NCBI GenBank assembly: GCA_025698895.1 | Contig: JAILWO010000002.1 | Span: forward strand, 1,302,001 to 1,366,000 | Length of the DNA: 64,000 nt | Direction: 5' to 3' | Source: Rhizobiaceae bacterium | Lineage (GTDB): Bacteria; Pseudomonadota; Alphaproteobacteria; Rhizobiales; Rhizobiaceae | Shown here: piece by piece, positions 1-8,225 of the stretch | Layout of the letters: each line of letters starts with the position of its first letter | Numbering within the stretch: the stretch's first letter is position 1 | Position numbers and translations under genes: made by a program | Notes under the pieces: generated by a model | What the model saw: the letters and a program-made list of their open reading frames with translations, nothing else | Told to the model about the DNA's origin: nothing | The model's database searches: none

Positions 1-147
1 GACGTGGACGCCGGCATCGGAATTGGCCCTGGCGACGCAGTCGGCCAGTTCGACCGGGACCTCATCGTCGATTGCGTTGAGGACGTCAGGCCGGTTCAGC
101 GTGATGCGACCGATGCGTCCGTCTTTTTCGTATTCGACCTTGGCCAT
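1..147 (-). CDS. Enoyl-CoA hydratase/isomerase family protein, N-terminal part only
   Basis: Only the first 49 codons lie in the window; the gene runs off the left edge. The reading from ATG at 147 gives a crotonase N-terminus: a short first strand followed by ITLNRPDVLNAID (about residues 15-27), which is the typical first beta-strand and turn of enoyl-CoA hydratases. A strong ribosome-binding site (GGAGGAAAC) sits directly before the ATG. The gene is divergent from another crotonase gene starting at 261, so the 113 bp between them must hold both promoters. Catalytic residues are outside the window, so the reaction cannot be stated. Confidence 0.8.
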   Translation of the reverse strand, partial: MAKVEYEKDGRIGRITLNRPDVLNAIDDEVPVELADCVARANSDAGVHV

Positions 148-260
148 GTTTCCTCCCGAGACACCTGTCGGCGGGCAAGGAACTATTTTGCGGGCTGTTC
201 GGCAAGTCCGTCCGTGCTAGTCAGACGCGCTGACCCGGATTGCGTGAAACGGAGGGTGTC

Positions 261-1079
261 ATGGCCGAAGTGCTTGCGATCAAACCGGCTCCACCACCCG
301 GGCCGGTCGAGGTCAACGATGCCAATGGCGTCATGCGGATCGTTCTCGCCAATCCTCCGGCAAACGCGCTTTCGCTGGCCACCATGGCCGCGCTACAGGC
401 CGCGCTCGATGGAGCACGCGAAGACCGTTCAATCCGCGTCGTCGTGATCGCATCGCAAGGCAAGGTCTTTTCCGGAGGTCATGACCTGAAAGAAATGACC
501 GCCCACCGCAGCGACCGCGACGGCGGCCGCGCCTTCTTCGAACAGACATTCGCGGCCTGTTCGCGGCTGATGCAATCCATCGTGCGGCTTCCGCAGCCGG
601 CGATCGCGGCCGTTGACGGCATCGCCACGGCGGCCGGTTGCCAGCTCGTGGCAAGTTGCGATCTGGCGATCGCCAGTGATCGGGCCACCTTTGGCGTCAA
701 CGGGATCGATGTCGGCCTGTTCTGCCACACCCCTGGGGTGGCGCTGTCGCGGAAAATTAAGCCCAGGCATGCGATGGAGATGCTGCTCACGGGCGAGATG
801 ATCGACGCCGCGACCGCGCGCGAGTTCGGATTGGTCAACCGTGTCGTCCCGCCCGAATATCTGGATCAGGTGGTTGGCAAGTACGCCACGGCGATCGCGG
901 CCAAGTCTCCGACCGCGATACGCATGGGCAAGGAAGCGTTCCATGTTCAGGCCGAGAAAGGGCTGGCCGAAGCCTATGAACACTCCTCGCGAGTCATTGT
1001 CGACAATATGATGGCGGACGATGCGAAGGAGGGCATTGATGCCTTCCTGGCGAAACGAAAGCCGGTCTGGAGAGACTGA
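261..1079 (+). CDS. Enoyl-CoA hydratase-like protein of the ECHDC3 type
   Basis: A 272-residue crotonase-fold protein. ATG at 261 is preferred over an upstream TTG at 240 because GGAGG lies at 251-255. The oxyanion-hole segments are visible: SGGHDL (71-76) and ATAAGCQL (122-129). The stretch DVGLFCHTPGVALSR (150-164) and the ending AFLAKRKPVW match my memory of mitochondrial ECHDC3 rather than classical hydratases. The position of the first catalytic Glu of rat enoyl-CoA hydratase (Glu144) appears to be Gly148 (VNGID, 146-150), while the second (Glu164) is kept as Glu173 in AMEMLLTG. Classical hydration is therefore doubtful. It is followed 2 bp later by the VOC gene, so the two are probably co-transcribed. 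Fold certain; reaction unknown. Confidence 0.85.
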   Translation: MAEVLAIKPAPPPGPVEVNDANGVMRIVLANPPANALSLATMAALQAALDGAREDRSIRVVVIASQGKVFSGGHDLKEMTAHRSDRDGGRAFFEQTFAACSRLMQSIVRLPQPAIAAVDGIATAAGCQLVASCDLAIASDRATFGVNGIDVGLFCHTPGVALSRKIKPRHAMEMLLTGEMIDAATAREFGLVNRVVPPEYLDQVVGKYATAIAAKSPTAIRMGKEAFHVQAEKGLAEAYEHSSRVIVDNMMADDAKEGIDAFLAKRKPVWRD

Positions 1080-1081
1080 GC

Positions 1082-1504
1082 ATGGAACCCCGTATCTCGA
1101 TCATAACCATCGCCGTACGCGACCTTGACCGGGCCACCGCCTTCTACGAGGCGATGGGGCTCGTCCGCCACAAGGGCATTACCGACGGCGTTGCCTTTTT
1201 CCAGATGGGCGGTGTTATCCTGTCGCTCTTCCCCAAAGGGGACGCCGAAGCCGATTCCGGCGTGCGCTTCGGCGACGAGCCGGGTCCGACCTATCTCGCC
1301 TATAACACGCGTTCCGACGCCGAGGTCGACGCGGTGCTCGCCGCCGCCGAACAGGCCGGCGGGCGGATCGTGAAGCCTGCGGGCAAAGCGTTCTGGGGTG
1401 GCTGGTACGGCTATTTCGCGGACCCGGACGGCAATCTGTGGGAAGTCGCTCACAACGGGGCCTTTCCGATCGACTCCGAAGGACGCATATCGTTGCCGGC
1501 ATGA
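1082..1504 (+). CDS. VOC family (glyoxalase/bleomycin-resistance fold) protein
   Basis: A 140-residue single VOC module pair: AVRDLDRATAFYEAMGL at 11-27 is the usual first beta-alpha unit and DPDGNLWEV at 114-122 the usual last metal-site strand, with Glu121 a likely ligand. VOC proteins include lyases, dioxygenases, epimerases and resistance proteins, and nothing here selects one. It starts 2 bp after the crotonase-like gene and its stop overlaps the next start (ATGA), so the three genes are probably one operon. The small size fits a protein acting as a homodimer, as is usual for the family. Confidence 0.85.
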   Translation: MEPRISIITIAVRDLDRATAFYEAMGLVRHKGITDGVAFFQMGGVILSLFPKGDAEADSGVRFGDEPGPTYLAYNTRSDAEVDAVLAAAEQAGGRIVKPAGKAFWGGWYGYFADPDGNLWEVAHNGAFPIDSEGRISLPA

Positions 1505-2022
1505 ACCACGACATCTACGCCAATGACTACATCGCGGACATTCTAGGTTCCGTGCGTACGATCGCCGTCGTCGGCGCCTCGGCCAACGATGTCAGGCCGA
1601 GCTACTTCGTGACGAAATACCTGATCGACAAGGGCTTCGTGGTTCATCCCGTCAATCCTGGCCAGGCTGGGAAGGAAATCCTGGGGCGGCACGTCTACGC
1701 ACGCCTTGCCGATATTCCGGAACCGATCGACATGGTCGACATCTTCCGCGCGTCGCGCGACGCGGGCAGAGTTGTCGATCAAGCTCTGGCACTTGATCCC
1801 TTGCCGAAGGTGATCTGGATGCAATTGACCGTGCGCGACGACGAGGCGGCGGCGCGCGCGGAAGCCAAGGGCGTCAGGGTCGTCATGAACCGCTGCCCGA
1901 AGATCGAGTATGGCCGGCTGTCCGGCGAGATCGCGTGGAACGGCGTCAATTCTCGCATCGTATCGTCGAAGAAGCCGATCCTCCGAGACGGATTCCAGAG
2001 CTTCGGTATCCGTCGCGGCTAG
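1501..2022 (+). CDS. CoA-binding domain protein (YccU/CoA_binding_2 type)
   Basis: A 173-residue Rossmann-fold protein. Visible signatures are IAVVGAS (21-27), HPVNPG (49-54), IDMVDIFR (76-83) and NRCPKIEYGRL (130-140), the set seen in stand-alone CoA-binding proteins related to the N-terminal part of succinyl-CoA synthetase alpha. These bind CoA or related nucleotides; their cellular role is not established. ATG at 1501 overlaps the preceding stop (ATGA), so I chose it over earlier in-frame starts. metY follows after about 137 bp. Family assignment is secure, function is not. Confidence 0.88.
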   Translation: MNHDIYANDYIADILGSVRTIAVVGASANDVRPSYFVTKYLIDKGFVVHPVNPGQAGKEILGRHVYARLADIPEPIDMVDIFRASRDAGRVVDQALALDPLPKVIWMQLTVRDDEAAARAEAKGVRVVMNRCPKIEYGRLSGEIAWNGVNSRIVSSKKPILRDGFQSFGIRRG

Positions 2023-2159
2023 GAATTCCATTCCAGCCGGCGCGGCCTTCACGCAATGATCGCCGCGCGGCCGAAACAGGGAAGGCGCGTTCGTCTTTGC
2101 CTTCCGGCGTCGGCTTTGCCATGAATGCGGGCGAAGAAGCAGCCCAAGGAGGACATGAA

Positions 2160-3443
2160 ATGGCCCAGCGCGAACCGGGATTTGCAACGCTCGCGATACA
2201 TGCAGGGGCAAAACCCGATCCGGCCACCGGCGCCCGCGCCACGCCGATATATCAGACCACCTCCTATGTCTTCGACGACGTCGACCATGCCGCCTCCCTC
2301 TTCGGCCTGAAGGCGTTCGGAAATATCTATACCCGCATCATGAATCCGACCCAGGCGGTGCTGGAGGAGCGCGTAGCGGCACTGGAAGGTGGGACGGCGG
2401 CGCTGGCGACTGCGTCCGGCCATGGTGCGCAACTGCTGATCTTCCATGCACTGATGCAGCCGGGCGACAATTTCGTCTCGGCCAGGAAGCTTTATGGCGG
2501 CTCGATCAATCAGTTCGGCCACGCCTTCAAGAATTTCGGCTGGGAGGTGCGCTGGGCCGACACGGACGATCCGGCATCGATCGCGTCGTTGATCGACGAA
2601 AAGACCCGCGCGATCTTCATCGAGAGCCTTGCCAATCCGGGCGGCACCTTCGTCGATATCGAGGCGATCGGTAACATCGCTCGCGAACACGGCCTGCCCC
2701 TGATCGTCGACAACACGATGGCCACGCCCTATCTGCTCCGTCCTATCGAGCATGGTGCCGACATTGTGGTGCATTCGCTGACGAAATTCATGGGCGGTCA
2801 CGGCAATTCGATTGGCGGCGCGATTGTGGACGGCGGCACCTTCGACTGGTCGAAATCCGGCAACTATCCGATGCTGTCGGAGCCGCGGCCCGAATATGCC
2901 GGCATGGTGCTGCACGAGACCTTCGGCAACTTCGCCTTTGCGATTGCCTGCCGGGTGCTCGGCCTGCGTGATTTCGGGCCGGCCATCTCGCCCATGAACG
3001 CGTTCCTCATCGCCACCGGCATAGAGACCTTGCCGCTGAGGATGCAGCGCCATTGTGACAATGCCCTCGAGGTCGCTGAATGGCTCTCGAAGCACCCAAA
3101 GATCGACTGGGTGTCCTATCCCGGTCTGGCGGGTGACAAGAACCATGCGATGATGAAGAAATACTCGCCCAAAGGCGCCGGTGCGGTCTTCACATTCGGC
3201 TTGAAGGGCGGGTTCGACGCGGGCGTCAAGGTGGTAGAGGGGGTGGAGATGTTCTCCCACCTGGCAAATATCGGCGACACCAAGTCCCTGATCATCCACC
3301 CGGCCTCCACCACGCATCGGCAACTGTCCGACGAGCAGAAGATCGCCGCCGGGGCGGGGCCGGACGTCGTGCGCCTGTCGGTCGGGCTGGAGGATGCCGA
3401 CGATATCATCGCCGATCTGGAGCAGGCTTTGGCCAAGATCTGA
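2160..3443 (+). CDS. metY: O-acetylhomoserine aminocarboxypropyltransferase (sulfhydrylase)
   Basis: A 427-residue PLP enzyme of the Cys/Met metabolism family that makes homocysteine (or methionine) from O-acetylhomoserine and sulfide (or methanethiol). The N-terminus (FATLAIHAG, then PIYQTTSYVF) and the PLP-lysine motif HSLTKFMGG, with Lys209 as the Schiff-base lysine, are clear. The length, with insertions relative to MetB/MetZ, fits MetY. ATG at 2160 has AAGGAGG at 2146-2152, seven bases upstream, so the longer in-frame extension is rejected. I looked upstream for a SAM-II riboswitch, common before methionine genes in this group, and found none. A cupin gene follows after 12 bp. Confidence 0.93.
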   Translation: MAQREPGFATLAIHAGAKPDPATGARATPIYQTTSYVFDDVDHAASLFGLKAFGNIYTRIMNPTQAVLEERVAALEGGTAALATASGHGAQLLIFHALMQPGDNFVSARKLYGGSINQFGHAFKNFGWEVRWADTDDPASIASLIDEKTRAIFIESLANPGGTFVDIEAIGNIAREHGLPLIVDNTMATPYLLRPIEHGADIVVHSLTKFMGGHGNSIGGAIVDGGTFDWSKSGNYPMLSEPRPEYAGMVLHETFGNFAFAIACRVLGLRDFGPAISPMNAFLIATGIETLPLRMQRHCDNALEVAEWLSKHPKIDWVSYPGLAGDKNHAMMKKYSPKGAGAVFTFGLKGGFDAGVKVVEGVEMFSHLANIGDTKSLIIHPASTTHRQLSDEQKIAAGAGPDVVRLSVGLEDADDIIADLEQALAKI

Positions 3444-3455
3444 TGGAGGCTACCC

Positions 3456-3806
3456 ATGTATGTCTCGCACTTTCTTCGCGTCGACACCGGACAGGCTGAA
3501 CCCGAAACCGGGCAGCCGGCAGAAGGCCGCGTGATCGCAGGCGATCCGCGCTTTCGCACCTGGAACGTCGATGAGGCGCAGGGCGGGCTCTATGCGGGCG
3601 TGTGGGAATCGACGCCCGGTAAATGGAGCGTCGAATATGACGAGTGGGAGTTCTGTCACATCCTGTCCGGCCTCTCGATCATCACGGAGGCCGGCGGCGA
3701 ATCACGCACGGTGAAGGCAGGGGACAGTTTCATCCTGCGTCCCGGCTTCAAGGGAAGCTGGGAAGTCGTCGAGACAACGCGCAAGGCGTATGTGGTGCGG
3801 GCGTAA
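3456..3806 (+). CDS. Cupin domain protein of the Cupin_3 (DUF861) type
   Basis: A 116-residue single-cupin protein. GVWESTPGKW (48-57), then EYDEWEFCHILSG (60-72) and AGDSFILRPGFKGSWEV (88-104), is the typical Cupin_3 pattern, related to ureidoglycine aminohydrolase domains and many unassigned cupins. It begins 12 bp after metY with GGAGG just upstream and so is probably translated from the metY transcript. It ends 11 bp before the convergent CitE-like gene. Substrate unknown; a regulatory or small-molecule-binding role is as likely as catalysis. Confidence 0.82.
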   Translation: MYVSHFLRVDTGQAEPETGQPAEGRVIAGDPRFRTWNVDEAQGGLYAGVWESTPGKWSVEYDEWEFCHILSGLSIITEAGGESRTVKAGDSFILRPGFKGSWEVVETTRKAYVVRA

Positions 3807-3817
3807 AGCCTTGGCGT

Positions 3818-4693
3818 TTATTGTTCCAGGGCCGCGGCGCGGGCGAGAAGCCGTTCGGCCCGCTTCAGATGCGGCCGGTCATACATCTTGCCGTCGATGC
3901 CGACGACCCCGGGATCTCCGGCATTGGCAAACGCCCGCACCAGGGCCCGGGCCGCATCCACGGCCTCTGGCGCGGGCGTGAAGACCTCGTTGATGACCGC
4001 GACCTGATCGGGATGGATCGCCATCTTGGCTGTGAAGCCGTCGCGCGCGGCAGCTTGGCATTCGCGCCGCAATCCCTCGATATCCCGAAAATCCACGAAC
4101 ACGGTGTCGATCGGTGCCGTCTGACTGGCTGCCGCCGCCAGCAGGGTCAAAGCGCGCGCCAGCCGGAAGACGTCGGTGTAGACGCCTGCCTCGTTGCGCG
4201 GCGACACGGCGCCGATATCCGCCGAAAGGTCCTCGGCGCCCCAGGTCAGGCCCGCCATACGCGGCATGGGTTCGCGCCATGTCGATGCGGCAAGCAATCC
4301 GGCCGCCGTTTCGGTCATGATCGCGATGATTGGCGTCGAACCGTCGGGCAGGCCGGCTTCCGCCTCCGCTACCCTGAGCCGCGCCGACAGATCCACGGCG
4401 TCGGCCTGCGAATTGGCCTTCGGGAGCATGATCCCGTCCGGGCGGGCGGGCATGATGGCGGCCAGGTCGGCATCGGTCAGCCCGGTCGAGAAATCATTGA
4501 CGCGCACGAAGAGCCTCGGCCGGGGCGCTGCGCGACGCTCGCGAAGAAACGCGGAAGCGATGTCGCGGGCAGCGTCCTTGCGCGCGACCGAAACGGAATC
4601 CTCTAGGTCGATCAGCAGCACGTCGGCCGCCGAAGCCAGACCCTTCTCAAGCTTGCGTTCCGAGTCTCCCGGCACGAACAGCAGCGAACGCAT
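3818..4693 (-). CDS. HpcH/HpaI-fold CoA-ester lyase (CitE-like)
   Basis: A 291-residue TIM-barrel protein of the citrate lyase beta subunit-like/malyl-CoA lyase family. Visible are SLLFVPGD (3-10), LIDLEDSV (27-34), FVRVND (62-67), the metal-binding Glu128 in IMTET, GAEDLSADIG (152-161) with the second metal ligand Asp155, and KMAIHP (223-228). Members cleave or form malyl-CoA, methylmalyl-CoA or citramalyl-CoA; no citrate lyase alpha or gamma subunit is nearby, so a stand-alone CoA-ester lyase is more likely. ATG at 4693 is chosen because GAAGGAGA precedes it; an ATG five codons upstream overlaps that site. Confidence 0.87.
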   Translation of the reverse strand: MRSLLFVPGDSERKLEKGLASAADVLLIDLEDSVSVARKDAARDIASAFLRERRAAPRPRLFVRVNDFSTGLTDADLAAIMPARPDGIMLPKANSQADAVDLSARLRVAEAEAGLPDGSTPIIAIMTETAAGLLAASTWREPMPRMAGLTWGAEDLSADIGAVSPRNEAGVYTDVFRLARALTLLAAAASQTAPIDTVFVDFRDIEGLRRECQAAARDGFTAKMAIHPDQVAVINEVFTPAPEAVDAARALVRAFANAGDPGVVGIDGKMYDRPHLKRAERLLARAAALEQ

Positions 4694-4833
4694 CGCGTCT
4701 CCTTCCATGGTCGCCGCCCGGATAGCGGCTCGGTGGCATCACAGCAAGCCGGTTAAGGGACATGGTGAACGCTTCGTAAACCTTTGTCCCGATAGTCTCC
4801 TGCGACAGGGTGGTGGAGACTCAGCCGGACGCC

Positions 4834-5955
4834 ATGATTGTCTCGCATTTTCTCAGGTGGAACGAGAGCGCGCCGGTCCGCCAGCGCGCCGCTGCGGCGG
4901 CTGCCCTGGCCCGCGCCTTCGTGAGCGAGGAGCTTGAATTCGAGGATCGGTGCGCCGCCGAGGCCGCGCTCACCCTGCTCCTGGACGACCCGTCCGAAAA
5001 GGTGCGCCTGGCGCTCGCCGAGAACCTGTCGATCAGCAAACGGGCACCCGTCCAGATCATCCGCGCCCTGGCGACCGACCAGCCGTCCGTCGCCGGCGTG
5101 GTCCTCGCCCGCTCGCCACTTCTGTCCGATGCGCAGCTTGTCGACCTTCTCGCCGAGGATGATGAGCGCAAACAGGTCTTCATCGCGATGCGCGCCAGCC
5201 TGTCGATGCAGGTCTGCGCCGCGATCGCGGAGATCGGCACGGTCGACGCCTGTATCGAACTGCTTGCCAATAGCGGGGCCGATCTTGCCACGATGAGCTT
5301 GCGGCGCATAGCGGAGCGGCATGGCCGCCATCCGCAGGTGCGTGGCGCCATGCTCGACGACGCGCGCCTGCCGGCCGATACGCGCCATGCGCTTCTGGTC
5401 ACGATTGGCGAGACGCTGCGGCACTCCTCCTTCGTGCGCGCGGCGATCGGTGAACGGCGGGCCGACAAGATCACGCGCGACGCCTGCGTCCACGCATCTC
5501 TCACATTGGTGGAGAACGCCGATGCCGGAGACCACGCGGCGATGGTGGAACATCTTCGTCTGCGCGGAGAACTGACGACGAGCTTCCTCATGCGCGTCGT
5601 GGGGCATGGGAACATAGATTTCTTCGGGTGTGCGATCGTCTCGCTGTCGGGGCAGAGCGGCGAGAGAGTTCGCGGCCTGTTGGCAAGGGGAGGGCCGTCG
5701 GCCCTGCGTGCCACCCTGAGCGCAGCGGGGCTTCCCGCCATCTGCACGCGGCCTATCCTGCGCGCCCTGGACCTCTGGCGCGATGTGGCCAACGGGCGTC
5801 GCATTGCCGGTCCGCAGGAAGTGACGTTCGAAATGCGTCGGGCGATAGAGGACGGAACCGGTGCCGCCGAGCTCGCTACACTGCTCGACCAAATCCATCT
5901 CGATATGCTGCGGCGCAATGCTCGCAGCCATGCCCTGACGATCGCGGCCGCCTGA
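4834..5955 (+). CDS. DUF2336 domain protein
   Basis: A 373-residue, alpha-helical, Ala/Leu/Arg-rich protein matching the DUF2336 family of alphaproteobacteria: an early FLRWNESAPVRQRAA segment, then HEAT-like helical repeats (for example DDPSEKVRLALAENLS and ADTRHALLVTIGETL). No catalytic motif is visible and the function is unknown. The start is uncertain: ATG 4834 has no clear ribosome-binding site, and in-frame GTG codons at 4810 and 4813 are alternatives. It is flanked on both sides by oppositely oriented genes (the CitE-like lyase ends 3818-4693, gpt 6003-6500) and appears to be a single-gene unit. Confidence 0.8.
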   Translation: MIVSHFLRWNESAPVRQRAAAAAALARAFVSEELEFEDRCAAEAALTLLLDDPSEKVRLALAENLSISKRAPVQIIRALATDQPSVAGVVLARSPLLSDAQLVDLLAEDDERKQVFIAMRASLSMQVCAAIAEIGTVDACIELLANSGADLATMSLRRIAERHGRHPQVRGAMLDDARLPADTRHALLVTIGETLRHSSFVRAAIGERRADKITRDACVHASLTLVENADAGDHAAMVEHLRLRGELTTSFLMRVVGHGNIDFFGCAIVSLSGQSGERVRGLLARGGPSALRATLSAAGLPAICTRPILRALDLWRDVANGRRIAGPQEVTFEMRRAIEDGTGAAELATLLDQIHLDMLRRNARSHALTIAAA

Positions 5956-6002
5956 CCGGCACTCGGCTGCGATGGCCGCAAAATCCCGCCAAACCGACGG
6001 AA

Positions 6003-6500
6003 TCAGCCGGCATGTCCCTCCGAGATCGGCTTCTGGTAGGAGAAGCCGAGATCCCACGGGAAATAGATCCAGGTATCCTGTGAGACTTCCGTGACGTAGG
6101 TGTCCACAAGCGGTCGTCCCTTCGGCTTCGCGTAAACCGTGGCGAAATGCGCCTTCGGCATCATCGCGCGCACGATCGCGGCGGTCTTGCCCGTATCGGT
6201 CAAGTCGTCGACGATCAGCACGTTCGCGCCGTCATCCTCCAGAAGGGCCGGCGCTATCTCCTTCAGCACCTCGAGTTCGCCCTGTTCGGTGTAGTCGTGG
6301 TACGACGCGACGCAGACCGTCTCTATCAGGCGCACGCCGAGTTCGCGCGATATGATCGCGGCCGGGACCAGGCCGCCCCGTGTGATACACACGATTGCCT
6401 TCCAGCTTCCATTGACGCCGGCAAGACGCCACGCAAGCGCACGCGCGTCGCGATGGAACTGGTCCCACGACACGGGAAATGCCTTTTCGGGAAGCGACAT
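6003..6500 (-). CDS. gpt: Xanthine-guanine phosphoribosyltransferase
   Basis: A 165-residue purine-salvage enzyme that transfers phosphoribose from PRPP to xanthine, guanine or hypoxanthine. The PRPP-binding loop is [13 protein letters not shown] (94-106); [10 protein letters not shown] (38-47) is the second conserved loop and WIYFPWD (144-150) the C-terminal base-binding segment typical of Gpt. Length is normal. It lies 135 bp downstream of the molybdopterin-binding-domain gene on the same strand and may share its transcript. The intervening 135 bp shows no open frame with good start signals. Confidence 0.93.
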   Translation of the reverse strand: MSLPEKAFPVSWDQFHRDARALAWRLAGVNGSWKAIVCITRGGLVPAAIISRELGVRLIETVCVASYHDYTEQGELEVLKEIAPALLEDDGANVLIVDDLTDTGKTAAIVRAMMPKAHFATVYAKPKGRPLVDTYVTEVSQDTWIYFPWDLGFSYQKPISEGHAG

Positions 6501-6635
6501 GGACGCACTCCTTGGAACGCCGGGCGCTCTTGACTTGTCGCGCCGGCCTAGAGACCGGGGAATGCAGCCGCAACTACCCCGCCACGGTTGGCAAGATCAA
6601 GCCGCCGGCCAGCTATCTCACAGCTTTGGCCGGGC

Positions 6636-7379
6636 TCAGGCCGCACGAGCGGCTATTTCATCGACCATCGCTTGGACCGCCGCGCGAGCCGCGTCAAGCT
6701 TCGCCCCATCGCGTGCCCTGACCACGAGCTCGGTCCAGAACGAACCATCGCGATATTTCGGATAGGACCCGATGATCGTGTCGGGATGAGCCTTCTGGAT
6801 CGCAGCCAGACCGTCGCCGATCGTGCCTTCACCGAAAGGACAATGAACGGTCACTGAAAGCAGCTTAGTGCCGGTACGCAAGGTCGGGATGACATTATCG
6901 AGCATCGCCTGGAAGATCGCGGGCACGCCGGCCATGACATGGACATTTCCGATGGTGAACCCCGGCGCGATCGAGATCGGGTTATCGATGTGGACGGCGC
7001 CGACGGGCATTCGCGCCATGCGCTTGCGTGCCTCGGTGAACTCCATGTTGCGCGCGGCGAAATGGCGTTTGAGCATGTCGTAGGCCCGGCGATCGTATTC
7101 ACATTTCACACCGAACGCCCTGGAAACCGAATCAGCGGTGATGTCGTCATGGGTCGGGCCGATGCCGCCCGTGGTGAAGACATAGTCCCAGCGCGCGCGC
7201 AGCGCATTGACGGCCGCGGCGATGTCTTCCTCGTCGTCGCCGACGATGCGGACTTCCTTCATGTCGATGCCGACCGCCGTCATCATATCCGCGAGATGAC
7301 CGATGTTCCGGTCCTTGGTCCGGCCGGACAGGATCTCGTCGCCGATCACGACCATCGAGGCTGTGATGATATCGGTCAT
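6636..7379 (-). CDS. Molybdopterin-binding domain protein (CinA N-terminal/MoaB-like)
   Basis: A 247-residue protein with the MoCF_biosynth fold: VVIGDEILSG (10-19) near the N-terminus and TTGGIGPTHDD (69-79), the signature shared by MoaB, MogA and the CinA N-terminal domain. The C-terminal nicotinamide-nucleotide deamidase domain of full-length CinA is absent, so naming it cinA would overstate its role. Genes of this size are often annotated as competence/damage-inducible protein A in the order. It is followed by gpt on the same strand. A molybdenum cofactor or nucleotide-pyrophosphatase role is possible; neither can be shown here. Confidence 0.85.
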   Translation of the reverse strand: MTDIITASMVVIGDEILSGRTKDRNIGHLADMMTAVGIDMKEVRIVGDDEEDIAAAVNALRARWDYVFTTGGIGPTHDDITADSVSRAFGVKCEYDRRAYDMLKRHFAARNMEFTEARKRMARMPVGAVHIDNPISIAPGFTIGNVHVMAGVPAIFQAMLDNVIPTLRTGTKLLSVTVHCPFGEGTIGDGLAAIQKAHPDTIIGSYPKYRDGSFWTELVVRARDGAKLDAARAAVQAMVDEIAARAA

Positions 7380-7556
7380 GCCGGCTCCCCGATTTAAGCT
7401 CGATGGCTACATAGCCCTGACCCGCGATCGCGGCAATGCACGCGGAACGGTGAACGCTCTGTCCGGTTTTGAATGGGTGAAGGTGAGACGCCAGGACTCT
7501 AGATGGGACCGAGGCGATCCGCCGAATCAAAATTGAAACCTTCACGGAGATGATCG

Positions 7557-8156
7557 ATGGCAAAGGTGCTCGTGCTTTACTATTCGAGCTGGGGTCACAT
7601 GGAGGCGATGGCCAAATCCGCCGCCGAGGGGGCAAGGGAGGCCGGCGCGGATGTGACCATCAAGCGGGCGCCCGAGCTTGTCCCGGAGGATGTGGCGAAG
7701 GCAGCCCATTACAAGCTGGACCAGGACGCCCCGGTCGCCGATCCGCTCGAACTGGTGGACTATGACGCGATCATCCTCGGCATTTCCACCCGCTACGGCG
7801 CGATGGCTGCCCAGATGAAGAACTTCCTCGACCAGACAGGACCGCTCTGGGCCAAGGGCGCGCTCGTGAATAAGGTCGCATCGGTGATATCGTCAACCGC
7901 GACCCAGCACGGTGGCGCCGAGTTCGCGATCATAAGCGCCCAGGTTTCGCTGCAGCATCACGGGATGATCATCGTGCCGCTCTCCTATGCCTATGAGGGC
8001 CAGTCGGGCAACGACAAGGTGCGAGGCGGCTCCCCCTACGGCATGACCACCACTACCGATTCGGATGGCTCACGCATGCCGTCCGACCAGGAACTCGACG
8101 GAGCCAGGTTCCAGGGCAAACGCGTAGCGGAGATCGCGGCGAAGCTGCACGGCTGA
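7557..8156 (+). CDS. wrbA: NAD(P)H:quinone oxidoreductase, WrbA type
   Basis: A 199-residue flavodoxin-like protein. [16 protein letters not shown] (4-19) is the FMN phosphate loop, [21 protein letters not shown] the second FMN-contacting region, and STATQHGG with GGSPYGMTT the conserved WrbA C-terminal segments. WrbA reduces quinones with two electrons and is usually stress-induced. GGAG lies about six bases before the ATG. It is monocistronic in appearance: a 177-bp upstream gap separates it from the divergent molybdopterin-domain gene. Confidence 0.95.
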   Translation: MAKVLVLYYSSWGHMEAMAKSAAEGAREAGADVTIKRAPELVPEDVAKAAHYKLDQDAPVADPLELVDYDAIILGISTRYGAMAAQMKNFLDQTGPLWAKGALVNKVASVISSTATQHGGAEFAIISAQVSLQHHGMIIVPLSYAYEGQSGNDKVRGGSPYGMTTTTDSDGSRMPSDQELDGARFQGKRVAEIAAKLHG

Positions 8157-8225
8157 CATCCACATGATTGGGAGGGCGCGCTGTCCCGCTTGCAACGGGT
8201 AGGCGCGCCCGGCAATCATGCGCTC

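Noticed and set aside
2023-2159. Possible SAM-II or other methionine riboswitch upstream of metY
   Set aside because: I looked for the conserved SAM-II pseudoknot text and for SAM-I type stems and found neither; only a normal ribosome-binding site is present.
2049-3323. Long open frame antisense to metY (about 424 codons)
   Set aside because: Its translation has no recognisable domains; metY on the plus strand has full family motifs and a good ribosome-binding site. High GC third positions create open antisense frames.
6636-7379. Full-length CinA
   Set aside because: Only the molybdopterin-binding domain is present; the deamidase domain is missing, so the cinA symbol was not used.
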